From: Propioniferax innocua | Lineage (GTDB): Bacteria > Actinomycetota > Actinomycetes > Propionibacteriales > Propionibacteriaceae | DNA length: 64,000 bases | Assembly: GCF_006716235.1 (NCBI RefSeq) | Contig: NZ_VFOR01000001.1 | Location: 1,240,001-1,304,000 of the forward strand | Direction of reading: 5' to 3' | Shown: positions 43,764 to 52,798 of the stretch, one piece after another | Layout of the letters: each line of letters starts with the position of its first letter | Numbering within the stretch: the stretch's first letter is position 1 | Translations under genes and position numbers: made by a program | The notes under the pieces: model-generated | What the model was told of the DNA's origin: nothing | Database searches by the model: none | What the model saw: the letters and a program-made list of their open reading frames with translations, nothing else

Positions 43764-45317
43764 GTGCAGACCGGGGCAGCACAGCCTGTCCTGACCCTCG
43801 ACGGCGTCACCAAGCGCTTCGGCCCGATCACCGTCGTCGACGATGTGACCGTTCATCTCCATCCCGGGCAGGTCACCGCCCTGCTCGGCGAGAACGGAGC
43901 CGGCAAATCGACGCTCATCAAGATGATGTGTGGCGTCTACCAGCCCGACGGTGGCCGCATCCTCATCGACGGCGTAGAGACTCAGCTCCCGAACACACGC
44001 GTGGCGGCGGCCCATGGGATCGCGACGATCCACCAGGAACTGAATCTGACGCCGAACATGAGCGTCGCCGAGAACATCGTCCTGGGAAACACCCCGAGCC
44101 GCTTCGGCCTCGTCAACCGCCGCGAGATGCGTCGCCGAGCCCGCGCGGCCCTCGACCGCATCGGTCTGGACGTCAACCTCGACCGTCCGGTCGGGACCTT
44201 GGGCGTGGCGCGCCAGCAGCTCGTGGAGATCGCCAAGGCCCTGGCCACCGACGCACGGATCCTGATCCTCGATGAACCCACCGCCGCGCTGACCGGCAAG
44301 GAGATCTCCGCCCTGTTCGACGTGGTCGAGGAGCTACGGGCCAAGGGCGTCGCCATGGCCTTCATCTCGCACCATCTCGATGAGATCGCGACGATCGGCA
44401 ACACCGTCACCGTCATCCGCGATGGCCAGTACATCGACACCGTCTCCGCACAGACCCCCGAACCGGAACTGATCCGCATGATGGTGGGCCGCGACATCGC
44501 CGAGCAGTTCCCCCGCCGGTCCGCCGACCCGGGGGATGTGGTCCTCGACGTTCAGGGGCTCACCTCCCAGGGCGCCTTCGCCGACATCGACCTGCAGGTC
44601 CACGCCGGTGAGGTCCTGGGCATCGCAGGTCTCGTCGGGGCCGGACGCACCGAGGTGCTGCGCGCTATCGCCGGCGTCGACGCCTACGACGCCGGATCTG
44701 TCGCCGTGGGCGGGCGTCGGGTGCCCGGCAACAGCGTCACCTCCGCCATCGCCAACGGCATCGGACTGGTGCCCGAGGACCGCAAGGCCGAAGGCCTCGT
44801 GCTGGGCGCCTCGGTGCAGGAGAACATCGGCTATGCGACGCTGCGGTCCACAAGTCACCTGGGCCTGGCGGACCTGGGCGGGCAGCGACGCAGGGCCCAG
44901 GGGGTGGTCGATCGACTCCGCATCCGGCTCGCCAGCCTCGATCAGGAGGTCAAGAACCTCTCGGGCGGCAACCAGCAGAAGGTCGTCTTCGGCCGTTGGG
45001 TGGAGGCCGAGTCCCACGTCCTCCTGCTCGATGAACCGACCCGCGGCGTCGACGTGGGCGCCAAGGTCGAGATCTACGAACTCATCAACGCCATCACCGA
45101 AGCAGGTCACGCCGTGGTGATGGTCTCCAGCGAGCTGCCCGAGGTCATGGGCATGAGCGACCGCATCGTCGTCATGAGCCGTGGACGCATCGCCGGCGAG
45201 GTGGATCCTGCCACGGCGACGCAGGACTCCATCATGGCGCTCGCCGTCAGCAACACCCCATCGGCCACCGATGACATCGCCACATCGGACCCCACTTCCG
45301 AGGAGAAGGCATCATGA
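43764..45317 (+). CDS. rbsA: Ribose ABC transporter ATP-binding protein
   Basis: A twin-domain ABC ATPase for sugar uptake. The first domain has GENGAGKST and signature LGVARQQLVEIAKAL with ILDEPTAAL; the second has the degenerate GLVGAGRTE (normal for this family) with LSGGNQQKVVFGRW and LLDEPTRGVDVGAK. From GTG 43764 it is 517 residues; this start has AAGGAGG four bases upstream. An ATG at 43704 overlaps the rbsR stop by eight bases and would add 20 residues (MSDAPDRAPTPKEHAAQ...), so coupling by that route is the alternative. Confidence 0.94.
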   Translation: MQTGAAQPVLTLDGVTKRFGPITVVDDVTVHLHPGQVTALLGENGAGKSTLIKMMCGVYQPDGGRILIDGVETQLPNTRVAAAHGIATIHQELNLTPNMSVAENIVLGNTPSRFGLVNRREMRRRARAALDRIGLDVNLDRPVGTLGVARQQLVEIAKALATDARILILDEPTAALTGKEISALFDVVEELRAKGVAMAFISHHLDEIATIGNTVTVIRDGQYIDTVSAQTPEPELIRMMVGRDIAEQFPRRSADPGDVVLDVQGLTSQGAFADIDLQVHAGEVLGIAGLVGAGRTEVLRAIAGVDAYDAGSVAVGGRRVPGNSVTSAIANGIGLVPEDRKAEGLVLGASVQENIGYATLRSTSHLGLADLGGQRRRAQGVVDRLRIRLASLDQEVKNLSGGNQQKVVFGRWVEAESHVLLLDEPTRGVDVGAKVEIYELINAITEAGHAVVMVSSELPEVMGMSDRIVVMSRGRIAGEVDPATATQDSIMALAVSNTPSATDDIATSDPTSEEKAS

Positions 45318-46324
45318 GCACCTCAACCGCACAACCCACGACGTCCGGCTCCCAGAAGGACGCCCAGTCGTCACGCAAGCAGGATTCCTTCGCCCAGCGT
45401 CTCGGACGTTTCGCGTTGGACAACGGTGCGCTCGTCGGCCTGATCGTGCTGTGCATCGGCCTTTTCATCGCCACACCGGACTTCCTCACCATCCCCAACT
45501 TCATCAACATCGGCATCCAGGCCGCAGTGGTCGCGATCCTGGCGTTCGGCATGACCTTCGTGATCGTCACCGCCGGCATCGACCTGTCAGTGGGCTCGGT
45601 AGCAGCCCTTGGCGCAATGGCATCGGCGTTCATGTTCAGCAACGCCGGGCTCCCGGGGTGGCTGACGCTGATCATCGGCCTGCTCGTCGGCCTGTTGGCG
45701 GGATCCATCTCGGGTCTTGCGACCGCCTACGGCAAGCTCCCGGCGTTCATCTCCACCTTGGCCATGATGTCGGTGGCCCGCGGTCTGACCCTGGTGATCT
45801 CCGACGGCACCCCGATCAAAACCTCGGACGCGGTCAACACCATGGGCGGCAACATCGGCATGTTGCCGGTCCCCATCATCATGATGGTCCTCGCCGGCCT
45901 GGTGTGCTGGTTCATCCTCACCCGCACCGTGCTGGGAAGGTCCATGTACGCCATCGGCGGCAATGCCGAGGCGGCACGCCTCTCGGGCCTCCCGGTACGT
46001 CGCATCCTGGTCACCGTGTACGCCCTCTCGGGGTTGTTCGCCGGACTGGCCGGCATGGTGCTGGCCGGACGCCTGTCCTCTGCCCAGCCGCAGGCCGGCG
46101 TCGCCTATGAGATGGATGCGATCGCCGCCTGCGTCATCGGCGGAGCCTCGCTCGCCGGTGGCAGCGGCAAGGCGTCGGGCACTCTCATCGGCGCGGTGCT
46201 GCTCGCAGTGATCCGCAACGGCCTGAACATCCTGAACGTCTCGTCGTTCTGGCAGCAGGTGGTCATCGGCATCGTGATCGCCGTCGCCGTGGGCTTCGAC
46301 GTCTTCCGCTCCAAGAAATCCTGA
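45314..46324 (+). CDS. rbsC: Ribose ABC transporter permease
   Basis: A 336-residue inner-membrane permease with around ten membrane helices. It has the RbsC hallmarks FGMTFVIVTAGIDLSVGSV, AYGKLPAFISTLAMM, GRSMYAIGGNAEAARLSGLPV, and GGASLAGGSGKASGTLIGAVLLAVIRNGLNIL. The start codon overlaps the rbsA stop (ATGA). Confidence 0.95.
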   Translation: MSTSTAQPTTSGSQKDAQSSRKQDSFAQRLGRFALDNGALVGLIVLCIGLFIATPDFLTIPNFINIGIQAAVVAILAFGMTFVIVTAGIDLSVGSVAALGAMASAFMFSNAGLPGWLTLIIGLLVGLLAGSISGLATAYGKLPAFISTLAMMSVARGLTLVISDGTPIKTSDAVNTMGGNIGMLPVPIIMMVLAGLVCWFILTRTVLGRSMYAIGGNAEAARLSGLPVRRILVTVYALSGLFAGLAGMVLAGRLSSAQPQAGVAYEMDAIAACVIGGASLAGGSGKASGTLIGAVLLAVIRNGLNILNVSSFWQQVVIGIVIAVAVGFDVFRSKKS

Positions 46325-46369
46325 CGCTTCACACCTCCCCGACCCAACACATCCATGAAGGGAAAGATC

Positions 46370-47299
46370 ATGATGGGAACATTCAAGAAGGCAACGGCCC
46401 TGTTCGCGGCATTGACGCTGAGCGTGGGGTTGTCGGCCTGCAATCGCGGCGGCGAAGAAGCCGGCGACGGCAAGGTCCTGCTGGCTCTGTCCACGCAGAC
46501 GAACCCGTTCTTCGTCCAGTTGCGTGACGGCGCGCAGGCGAAGGCCGACGAGCTCGGCATCGAACTGGAGATCCAGGACGCCTCCGACGATGCGGCCACC
46601 CAGGTGAACCAACTCAACAACGCCGCCACCACCGGCGCCGATGTGGTGATCGTCAACCCTACCGACTCCGACGCGGTGAGCCCCGCGGTCAAGCAGCTCA
46701 ATGACGCCCAGATCCCCGTGGTCGCGGTGGACCGTGGCGTCAACGACGCCGAGGTGGCCTCATTCGTCTCCTCCGACAACGTGGCCGGCGGCAAGCAGGC
46801 CGCCGACGAGGTGGCCAGCGCCATCGACGAGAAGGGCAGCGTCCTGGTGTTGCAGGGCATCCCGGGTTCCTCCGCTTCGCGTGACCGGGGCACGGGCTTC
46901 GACGAAGGGCTCGGTTCCTACCCCGACATCAAGGTGGCTGCCAAGCAGACCGCCGGATTCGACCGGGCCAAGGCCCTCGACGTGACCACCAATCTGCTGC
47001 AGGCAAACCCCGATGTGAAGGCGATCTTCGCCGAGAACGATGAGATGGCACTGGGAGCGATCGAGGCGCTGGGTGACCGCACCGATGAGATCGCCGTGGT
47101 CGGTTTCGACGGCACCGAGGACGGCATCGCAGCGATCGAGGACGGCTCCATGACCGCCACCATCGCTCAGCAGCCCGCCGAGCTCGGCGCACTGGCCGTG
47201 GAGCAGGCCAAGGCAATCCTGGACGGCGAGGAGCCCGAGTCCGAGGTTCCCGTCGAGGTTGTGAATGTCACCAAGGAGAACGTGGGTGATTTCCAGTGA
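46370..47299 (+). CDS. rbsB: Ribose-binding lipoprotein
   Basis: The extracytoplasmic substrate-binding protein of the importer. It has a lipoprotein signal with lipobox LSAC followed by NRGGEEAGDG; Lgt (this window) would modify the cysteine. The mature protein is a type I periplasmic-binding fold (LLALSTQTNPFFVQLRDGAQAKADELGIEL, VDRGVND, QGIPGSSASRDRGTGFDEGL, AIFAENDEMALGAIEAL). Start ATG 46370 has GAAGGGA seven bases upstream; an in-frame ATG at 46355 has none. About 309 residues. Forty-five bases after rbsC. Confidence 0.94.
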   Translation: MMGTFKKATALFAALTLSVGLSACNRGGEEAGDGKVLLALSTQTNPFFVQLRDGAQAKADELGIELEIQDASDDAATQVNQLNNAATTGADVVIVNPTDSDAVSPAVKQLNDAQIPVVAVDRGVNDAEVASFVSSDNVAGGKQAADEVASAIDEKGSVLVLQGIPGSSASRDRGTGFDEGLGSYPDIKVAAKQTAGFDRAKALDVTTNLLQANPDVKAIFAENDEMALGAIEALGDRTDEIAVVGFDGTEDGIAAIEDGSMTATIAQQPAELGALAVEQAKAILDGEEPESEVPVEVVNVTKENVGDFQ

Positions 47300-48216
47300 T
47301 GCACCCCGGCATCACCGTGGTGGGATCGGTGAACGCCGACCTCACCATGACCGTGGAGCGTCACCCCCTGCCCGGTGAGACCCTCGCCGGGCAGGGGGGC
47401 CTGGTCAAGCCCGGCGGCAAGGGCGCGAATCAGGCCGTGGCCGCCGCGCTGCTCGGCGCTCGCGTCCGCATGGTCGGCGCGGTCGGCGATGACGCCAACG
47501 CCGCGCCGGCACTCGTCGGGCTAAAGGAGTCGGGGGTCGATCTGCTGGGCGTCGCCACGGTGCCGGGACCCACGGGCCTGGCGGTGATCGTGGTGGATGC
47601 CCGAGGAGAGAACACCATCGTCATCAACGCCGGCGCCAATGCGCACGTCGATGCCCGAACGGTGAAGGCACACGAGGAACTGATCGGTGGCTCGGAGATC
47701 GTCCTGCTTCAGGGCGAGATCCCTCGTTCCGGATTCGAGGCCGCTGTTCATGCCTGCCAAGGACGTCTTGTCGTGAATCTCGCCCCGGTGATCGAGGTGG
47801 ACCCCGACTGTCTCCGGCGAGCAGACCCCCTGATCGTCAACGAACACGAGGGGGCGCTCGCCTTGGCTCTGCTCACCGGCAAGGAGCCTCCTGTGGGCAT
47901 CTCATGGCAGGACCTCACCCTGGCTCTGCGAGAGCAGGGGGTTCCTTCGGTGGTGATGACCGTCGGGCCCGAAGGCGCGATCATCGCCGACGATTCCGGC
48001 CTGCACGAGGTACCGAGTCCCCAGGTGGTGGCGGTGGACACCACCGGCGCCGGGGACGCCTTCGTGGGGGCCCTGTGCTGGCGTCTCACCGAAGGTGATT
48101 CGCTCGTGGACGCGGCACGCGTCGCCACTCGCGTCGGGGCCCACGCCTGTCTCGGGCCCGGAGCACAGCCCTCGTACCCGCGTCAGGGTGATGAACTGCC
48201 CGAGGTGACGCCATGA
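47296..48216 (+). CDS. rbsK: Ribokinase
   Basis: Phosphorylates ribose to ribose-5-phosphate. The 306-residue PfkB-family kinase has GSVNADLTM, PGGKGANQAVAAALLGARVRMVGAVGDD and the ATP/anion-hole signature DTTGAGDAFVGALCWRL with the catalytic Asp. Start GTG 47296 overlaps the rbsB stop (GTGA). Confidence 0.95.
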   Translation: MMHPGITVVGSVNADLTMTVERHPLPGETLAGQGGLVKPGGKGANQAVAAALLGARVRMVGAVGDDANAAPALVGLKESGVDLLGVATVPGPTGLAVIVVDARGENTIVINAGANAHVDARTVKAHEELIGGSEIVLLQGEIPRSGFEAAVHACQGRLVVNLAPVIEVDPDCLRRADPLIVNEHEGALALALLTGKEPPVGISWQDLTLALREQGVPSVVMTVGPEGAIIADDSGLHEVPSPQVVAVDTTGAGDAFVGALCWRLTEGDSLVDAARVATRVGAHACLGPGAQPSYPRQGDELPEVTP

Positions 48217-48596
48217 AGAAGAGCGGCATCCTGAACGCCCGACTGAGTGGGGCCCTGGCCCGTCTCGGACACACCGACACCGTGGTGATCGCCGACTGTG
48301 GACTGCCCATTCCCCACGATGTCGAGGTCATCGACCTCGCACTCGTGTTCGGGGTGCCCCGCTTCATCGAGGTTCTCGATGCGGTGCGTGACGAGATCGT
48401 GGTCGAATCCGTCGTGGCGGCTCACGAAGCCGTCTCCACCCCTGCCGGGGACTGGCTCGATCAACGTTTCGACGACGTGGAGCACATCTCCCACGCCGAG
48501 CTCAAGGAACGGGTACGTGACGCCTCGGTGGTCGTGCGCTCCGGCGAGACGACCAGCTACGCGAACGTGATCCTGCAATGCGGCGTGCCGTTCTGA
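48213..48596 (+). CDS. rbsD: D-ribose pyranase
   Basis: Interconverts beta-pyranose and beta-furanose ribose, so that ribokinase gets its furanose substrate. The 127-residue protein has MKKSGILNARLSGALARLGHTDTVVIADCGLPIP, with the catalytic histidine in RLGHTD, and the family ending VRSGETTSYANVILQCGVPF. ATG 48213 overlaps the rbsK stop. Last gene of the operon; no terminator hairpin is obvious in the 83 bases that follow. Confidence 0.96.
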   Translation: MKKSGILNARLSGALARLGHTDTVVIADCGLPIPHDVEVIDLALVFGVPRFIEVLDAVRDEIVVESVVAAHEAVSTPAGDWLDQRFDDVEHISHAELKERVRDASVVVRSGETTSYANVILQCGVPF

Positions 48597-48667
48597 CCGG
48601 CGCGCACCTCTGAACGACGCGCGGCGTCCACGATCCACCGCCGCAGCCTTTCCTCCCTCCCCCCGGT

Positions 48668-48679
48668 TAGGCTGCGGCG
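48668..48679 (+). promoter_or_regulatory. -10 element for leaderless rarD
   Basis: TAGGCT (48668-48673) ends six bases before the GTG start at 48680. Confidence 0.5.
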
Positions 48680-49654
48680 GTGACCACCCCCGACTCCCCC
48701 GGTACGCACGACGCGACCGAGCTCCGCAGTGGAGCGTTGTACGCCATCGGCGCCTACGGCCTGTGGGCTCTGTTGCCCCTGCTGTTCGTCTTCATCGAGG
48801 CCGGCCCCATCGAGATCCTGGCGATCCGGGTCGTGTTCTCGGTCTTCTTCTGTCTGCTGCTGATGCAGCTCGTCGGCCGTTGGAGCCATCTGCGCGAGGC
48901 CGTCGCATCACGGGAGACGGTCGGTTGGCTGTCACTCGCCTCTCTACTGATGGGCACCAATTGGTTGTGCTTCATCTTCGCCACCACCACCGGTCGTGTG
49001 CTCGAGGCCTCCTTGGCGTACTTCATCAACCCGTTGATGACCGTGCTGTTGAGCGTTCTGGTTCTCCGGGAACGGCTTCGCATCCTGCAGTGGGTGGCCA
49101 TTGGGATCGGCGTGGCCGCCGTGGTCGTCATGACCGTCGCCTACGGCACGCTGCCCCTTCTCTCCCTGCTCATGGCCACGTCATTCGCCATCTATGGCCT
49201 GGTGAAACGGCGCCTGGGACGTTCGACGGCCCGCCCTTTGGGCGCCATTCCGGGGCTGACACTGGAGACTCTGTTCCTGTTGGCACCCGCGCTGATCGCG
49301 GTGGTCCTGCTCTGGGCCCGCGGCGATCTGGTGACCGGATCCACCGGGTGGTTGTTGCCGACGCTGCTGGCCGGGACCGGCGTCCTGACCGCGGTTCCCC
49401 TGATCTTCTTCGCCGCTGCTGCTTCACGCATCCCGCTCTCGTGGGTCGGGATGTTCCAGTACATCGCTCCGATCGGGCAGTTCATCATCGGCTGGGGCGT
49501 CCTCGGCGAGCCCATGCCGGCGTCCCGGTGGCTGGGTTTCGCGATCGTCTGGGTCGCGGTGCTGGTTTTCATCGGCGACGTGGCTCTGCGACGCCGCGAG
49601 CGTCAGCGCCAGCTTGACGTTGAGCCGCGTCTGCCCGGCACAACGCAGAACTGA
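48680..49654 (+). CDS. rarD: RarD-like EamA family transporter
   Basis: A drug/metabolite transporter superfamily protein of 324 residues with ten membrane helices in two EamA repeats. RarD features: GALYAIGAYGLWALLPLLF, MGTNWLCFIFATTTGRVLEASLAYFINPLMTVLLSVLVLRERL and LIFFAAAASRIPLSWVGMFQYIAPIGQFIIGW. RarD of E. coli is tied to chloramphenicol sensitivity; the substrate is unknown. The last 11 residues (VEPRLPGTTQN) are encoded by the first copy of an 83-bp tandem repeat that continues downstream. Confidence 0.9.
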   Translation: MTTPDSPGTHDATELRSGALYAIGAYGLWALLPLLFVFIEAGPIEILAIRVVFSVFFCLLLMQLVGRWSHLREAVASRETVGWLSLASLLMGTNWLCFIFATTTGRVLEASLAYFINPLMTVLLSVLVLRERLRILQWVAIGIGVAAVVVMTVAYGTLPLLSLLMATSFAIYGLVKRRLGRSTARPLGAIPGLTLETLFLLAPALIAVVLLWARGDLVTGSTGWLLPTLLAGTGVLTAVPLIFFAAAASRIPLSWVGMFQYIAPIGQFIIGWGVLGEPMPASRWLGFAIVWVAVLVFIGDVALRRRERQRQLDVEPRLPGTTQN

Positions 49655-49983
49655 ACTGCTGTCAGCGCCACCCAAACCAGCCACCCCACCCCACCTCTAC
49701 GTAAAGCCGCGTCTGCCCGGCACAACGCAGAGGCAGACGGGTGACAGCAGCCACCCAAACCAGCCACCACACCCCACCTCTACGTAAAGCCGCATCTACC
49801 CGGCACAACGCAGAGGCAGACGGGTGACAGCAGCCACCCAAACCAGCCACCACACCCCACCTCTACGTAAAGCCGCATCTACCCGGCACAACGCAGAGGC
49901 AGACGGGTGACAGCAGCCACCCAAACCAGCCACCACACCCCACCTCTACGTAAAGCCGCGTCTGCCCGGCACAACGCAGAGGT
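49617..49983. repeat. 83-bp tandem repeat, about 4.4 copies
   Basis: CCCGGCACAACGCAG recurs with its first base at about 49634, 49716, 49799, 49882 and 49965: a spacing of 82, then 83 three times. Copies 2-4 are almost identical and carry CCACCCAAACCAGCCACCAC. Each unit contains an imperfect palindrome CCTCTACGT...GCCG/CGGC...ACGCAGAGG. Copy 1 is diverged, reads as the rarD C-terminus and provides its stop. The 397-bp space up to the next gene holds only this array and a 68-bp leader. Confidence 0.95.
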
Positions 49984-50039
49984 AGGCGGATGGCAAGAGC
50001 GAGCAGTGGCCGACCGAATGGCAGGGGTGGAAGAACCCC

Positions 50040-50051
50040 TAAGGTGGCGGT
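50040..50051 (+). promoter_or_regulatory. -10 element for a leaderless hypothetical gene
   Basis: TAAGGT (50040-50045) ends six bases before ATG 50052. Confidence 0.5.
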
Positions 50052-50786
50052 ATGGCTCTGACATACGAGAACGTGGTCGATGACTCGATCCTGCTGCACT
50101 TCGAGGCACAGAACGCCTTCGCCGACTTCGTCACCGAGCAGACCGGTGGTGGCTCCGAGGAGGTCAAGGTGGATCTGGAGAAGCAGCAGATCACCTTCAT
50201 CCCCAAGCTGCACAAGCGTGACGAACTCGTCTGTCGAGCCCACCTGATCGGGTCGGTCGCCGCCGATCCGCATTCGGCCATGTGGGGGTGGAACAACCCC
50301 CAGTTCGTGGGCCAGCCCATCGTGAAGCTCTCCGAGCGCATCCGCGGCTTCGGGGAGTCCAACGGGATCGCCGAACTGAGCAACGGCGAGATCCCCCTTC
50401 CCGACGAGACCGACACCCATCATGCGGCCAATCGCATGGCAGCGGTGGGCTGTCGGATCACCGGGATGCCGGTGGCCCACATCGTGGGGGCCGGGTCCAC
50501 CGCGGTGGTGTTCGCCCTCGACCCGGTGGGCTTCACCCTCGGCCAGCCCGACGGCGTCTCGTTCCCCCGTGTGGTCATCGGCCCCATCCAGGAGGGCGGC
50601 TGGGTCAACGACCACCGCCGCGCCGTCCAGGGTTATGCCCAGGCACGCAACATCCCCCACGGGTGGGCGCCCGGCTTCACCGGAATCCAGCTCCGGTTCC
50701 CACAGGGGCCGGTGACGGTCGACTTCGACGAGCAGGGTCGCATCAGCACCGTGAACGCCCAACTGAGCGCCCCCGAGGAACGCTGA
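50052..50786 (+). CDS. Conserved hypothetical protein (DUF6882-like)
   Basis: A 244-residue soluble protein. Features: an N-terminal helix FEAQNAFADFVTEQTG, a beta stretch KQQITFIPKLHKRDELVCRAHLIGSV, a Trp-rich segment SAMWGWNNPQFVGQPIVKLSERIRGFG, and HHAANRMAAVGCRITGMPVAHIVGAGSTAVVFAL. The WGWNNP segment resembles actinobacterial DUF6882 proteins of unknown function; this match is from memory and weak. No signal or membrane helix. The next gene (sirtuin) starts five bases after its stop, so they are probably cotranscribed. Confidence 0.75.
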   Translation: MALTYENVVDDSILLHFEAQNAFADFVTEQTGGGSEEVKVDLEKQQITFIPKLHKRDELVCRAHLIGSVAADPHSAMWGWNNPQFVGQPIVKLSERIRGFGESNGIAELSNGEIPLPDETDTHHAANRMAAVGCRITGMPVAHIVGAGSTAVVFALDPVGFTLGQPDGVSFPRVVIGPIQEGGWVNDHRRAVQGYAQARNIPHGWAPGFTGIQLRFPQGPVTVDFDEQGRISTVNAQLSAPEER

Positions 50787-50791
50787 TCCCG

Positions 50792-51622
50792 ATGACGCAG
50801 TTCGACACGGGCACATTCGACCCCGATCTGTTGGACGCCGTCGCGTCGGCGCAACACGTGGTGGCGCTCACCGGAGCGGGCATGAGCGCCGAATCCGGTG
50901 TCCCGACCTTCCGTGACGCCCAGACCGGCCTGTGGGAGCAGTACTCGGCAGAAGACCTGGCCACTGAGGATGCTTGGCTCGCCGACCGGAACCTCGTGTG
51001 GTCCTGGTACCAGTGGCGCGCACGGTTGGTGCGTGCGTGCGAGCCGAACGCCGGCCACCGCGCACTCGGCGAATGGCAGACACGGCTGCGCGATTCCGGT
51101 GGTCGGCTCGAGGTGGTGACGCAGAACGTCGATGACCTCCACGAGCGTGGTGGGGCCGAGGTGCTCTCCCATCTGCATGGTTCGCTCTTCGAATTCCGCT
51201 GTGACGAATGCTCCGAGCCAGCCGAGCATGATCCCGGCGTCGCCGCCGATGGTCGGGCAGGGTCGGACGAGGACCTCACCGAAACGCTCGCCTCACCACC
51301 ACCGGCCTGTGCGTCCTGCCGGATCGGCCGGCTGCGTCCGGGCATCGTGTGGTTCGGCGAGATGCTCCCGGTCGACGCCTTCGACCGGGCACAGGACGCC
51401 TTGGCGGAATGTGATCTGGCCGTGGTGATCGGAACCTCGGGCATCGTCCAACCGGCCGCCGCCCTGCCCTATGTGGCGCTGGGGAACGGCGCACCGGTGA
51501 TCGAGATCAATCCGGCCGAGACACCGTTCACCGATCACGCCACATGGCACCTCGACGGCACCGCCGCCACGACGTTGCCGCAGCTCATCTCCACCGACGG
51601 GGCGGCGCCACATAGGCGATGA
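50792..51622 (+). CDS. cobB: Sir2 NAD-dependent protein deacylase, class III type
   Basis: Removes acyl groups from lysines using NAD. The 276-residue protein has GAGMSAESGVPTFR at 28-41, QNVDDLHERGG with catalytic H129 (LHGSLFEF), zinc-binding C137/C140 and C173/C176, and GTSGIVQPAAALPY. Y73 and R76 (SWYQWRARL) match the Tyr-Arg pair that recognises succinyl/malonyl lysine in class III sirtuins. ATG 50792. Its 3' end overlaps a small gene on the other strand. NAD-dependent regulation could link it to the nad operon 3 kb away. Confidence 0.92.
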   Translation: MTQFDTGTFDPDLLDAVASAQHVVALTGAGMSAESGVPTFRDAQTGLWEQYSAEDLATEDAWLADRNLVWSWYQWRARLVRACEPNAGHRALGEWQTRLRDSGGRLEVVTQNVDDLHERGGAEVLSHLHGSLFEFRCDECSEPAEHDPGVAADGRAGSDEDLTETLASPPPACASCRIGRLRPGIVWFGEMLPVDAFDRAQDALAECDLAVVIGTSGIVQPAAALPYVALGNGAPVIEINPAETPFTDHATWHLDGTAATTLPQLISTDGAAPHRR

Positions 51623-51791
51623 CGCCACCAACGAACGCCGCCGACACGACCCCCATCAACCACAGGGGCCACGATGTCTGCGCGTCCATGAGGAAGTTCA
51701 GCAGCCAGAACAACACCACCGACAGCGCGGCGAAGCCCACGGCGCCTCCGATCACTTCTACAGGTCCACCCCGAGACGCTCGGTCATTCAT
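51585..51791 (-). CDS. Small two-helix membrane protein, unknown
   Basis: A 68-residue protein: a short charged N-terminus (MNDRASRGGPVEV), two membrane helices (GGAVGFAALSVVLFWLLNFLM and LWLMGVVSAAFVGGVIAYV) and a basic end PPRRWR. The clean hydrophobic pattern supports coding; no family recognised. Its tail overlaps cobB by 38 bases. An upstream GTG at 51803 would add four residues. Confidence 0.5.
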   Translation of the reverse strand: MNDRASRGGPVEVIGGAVGFAALSVVLFWLLNFLMDAQTSWPLWLMGVVSAAFVGGVIAYVAPPRRWR

Positions 51792-51901
51792 CCGGCGCAC
51801 CACGCAATGTCATTTGCACGCGTTGTCAAAGTTCGGCAGCTTCTCGATCGCCCAAAAAACGCCTCCGCGTACAACGCCTGACACCGCACCGGCGTCGAAG
51901 C

Positions 51902-52798
51902 TCAGTCGTCCACGGCGTCGCGGCCGCGTCGCACGATGAGCGGGTCGGGGTCGAAGACCACCGAGTTGTCGCGTCCCTCGTAGTCGAACTGGTTGAGGAA
52001 GTGCCGGATCGCGTTGATACGTGCCCGCTTCTTGTCGTTCGACTTGATGGTGATCCAGGGCGCGTAGTCGGTGTCGGTGCGCAGGAACATCTGCTCCTTG
52101 GCCTCGGTGTACGCCTCCCACTTGTCGAGCGACTCGAGGTCCATGGGAGAGAGCTTCCAGCGTCGCACCGGGTCGATCTGGCGGATCGCGAACCGCGTCC
52201 GCTGCTCACGCTGGGTCACCGAGAACCAGAACTTGGTGAGGTGAATACCCGAATCGATGATCATCTTCTCGAACTGCGGTGCCTGCCCCATGAAGATCTC
52301 GTACTCCTCGTCGGAGCAGAAACCCATGACGCGCTCGACGCCGGCCCGGTTGTACCAGGAACGGTCGAACAGCACGATCTCCCCGAACGTCGGGAAGTGC
52401 TGCACGTAGCGCTGGAAGTACCACTGACCACGCTCGCGGTCATTGGGCTTGGTGAGCGCCACGACACGGGCATAGCGGGGATTGAGGTGTTCGGTGAAGC
52501 GCTTGATCGTGCCGCCCTTGCCCGCAGCGTCGCGGCCCTCGAACACGATGATGTGGCGCAGGTCGTAGTCCTGACCCCAGTACTGGAGCTTCAGCAACTC
52601 GATCTGGAGCTTGTACTTCTCTTCCTCGTACTCCTGCTGGGACATCCGCTCTTTGTACGGGTAGTCCTGCTCCCAGGTGTTGACCGCTCGCCCCATGGGG
52701 TCGACGAGGTCGGGATCCTCCTGCTTGCCGTCGCTGATGCCGTAACCCTCGGCACGCAACCGGTCGATGTATTCGCGCAGGCTCTGGTTGTGAAGCAT
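51902..52798 (-). CDS. ppk2: Polyphosphate kinase 2
   Basis: Uses polyphosphate to phosphorylate nucleoside diphosphates (or the reverse). The 298-residue class I PPK2 has Walker A GRDAAGKGG at 88-96, DRSWYNRAGVE (lid/Walker B region) and TQREQRTRFAIRQIDPVRRWKLSPMDLES. Start ATG 52798 follows TATTCT (52811-52806) by seven bases, hence leaderless. It diverges from the inositol-phosphatase gene, 56 bases away, so the two promoters are back to back. Confidence 0.95.
   Translation of the reverse strand: MLHNQSLREYIDRLRAEGYGISDGKQEDPDLVDPMGRAVNTWEQDYPYKERMSQQEYEEEKYKLQIELLKLQYWGQDYDLRHIIVFEGRDAAGKGGTIKRFTEHLNPRYARVVALTKPNDRERGQWYFQRYVQHFPTFGEIVLFDRSWYNRAGVERVMGFCSDEEYEIFMGQAPQFEKMIIDSGIHLTKFWFSVTQREQRTRFAIRQIDPVRRWKLSPMDLESLDKWEAYTEAKEQMFLRTDTDYAPWITIKSNDKKRARINAIRHFLNQFDYEGRDNSVVFDPDPLIVRRGRDAVDD

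Noticed and set aside
49617-49983. CRISPR array
   Set aside because: The whole 83-bp unit is repeated, including the part that would be a spacer.
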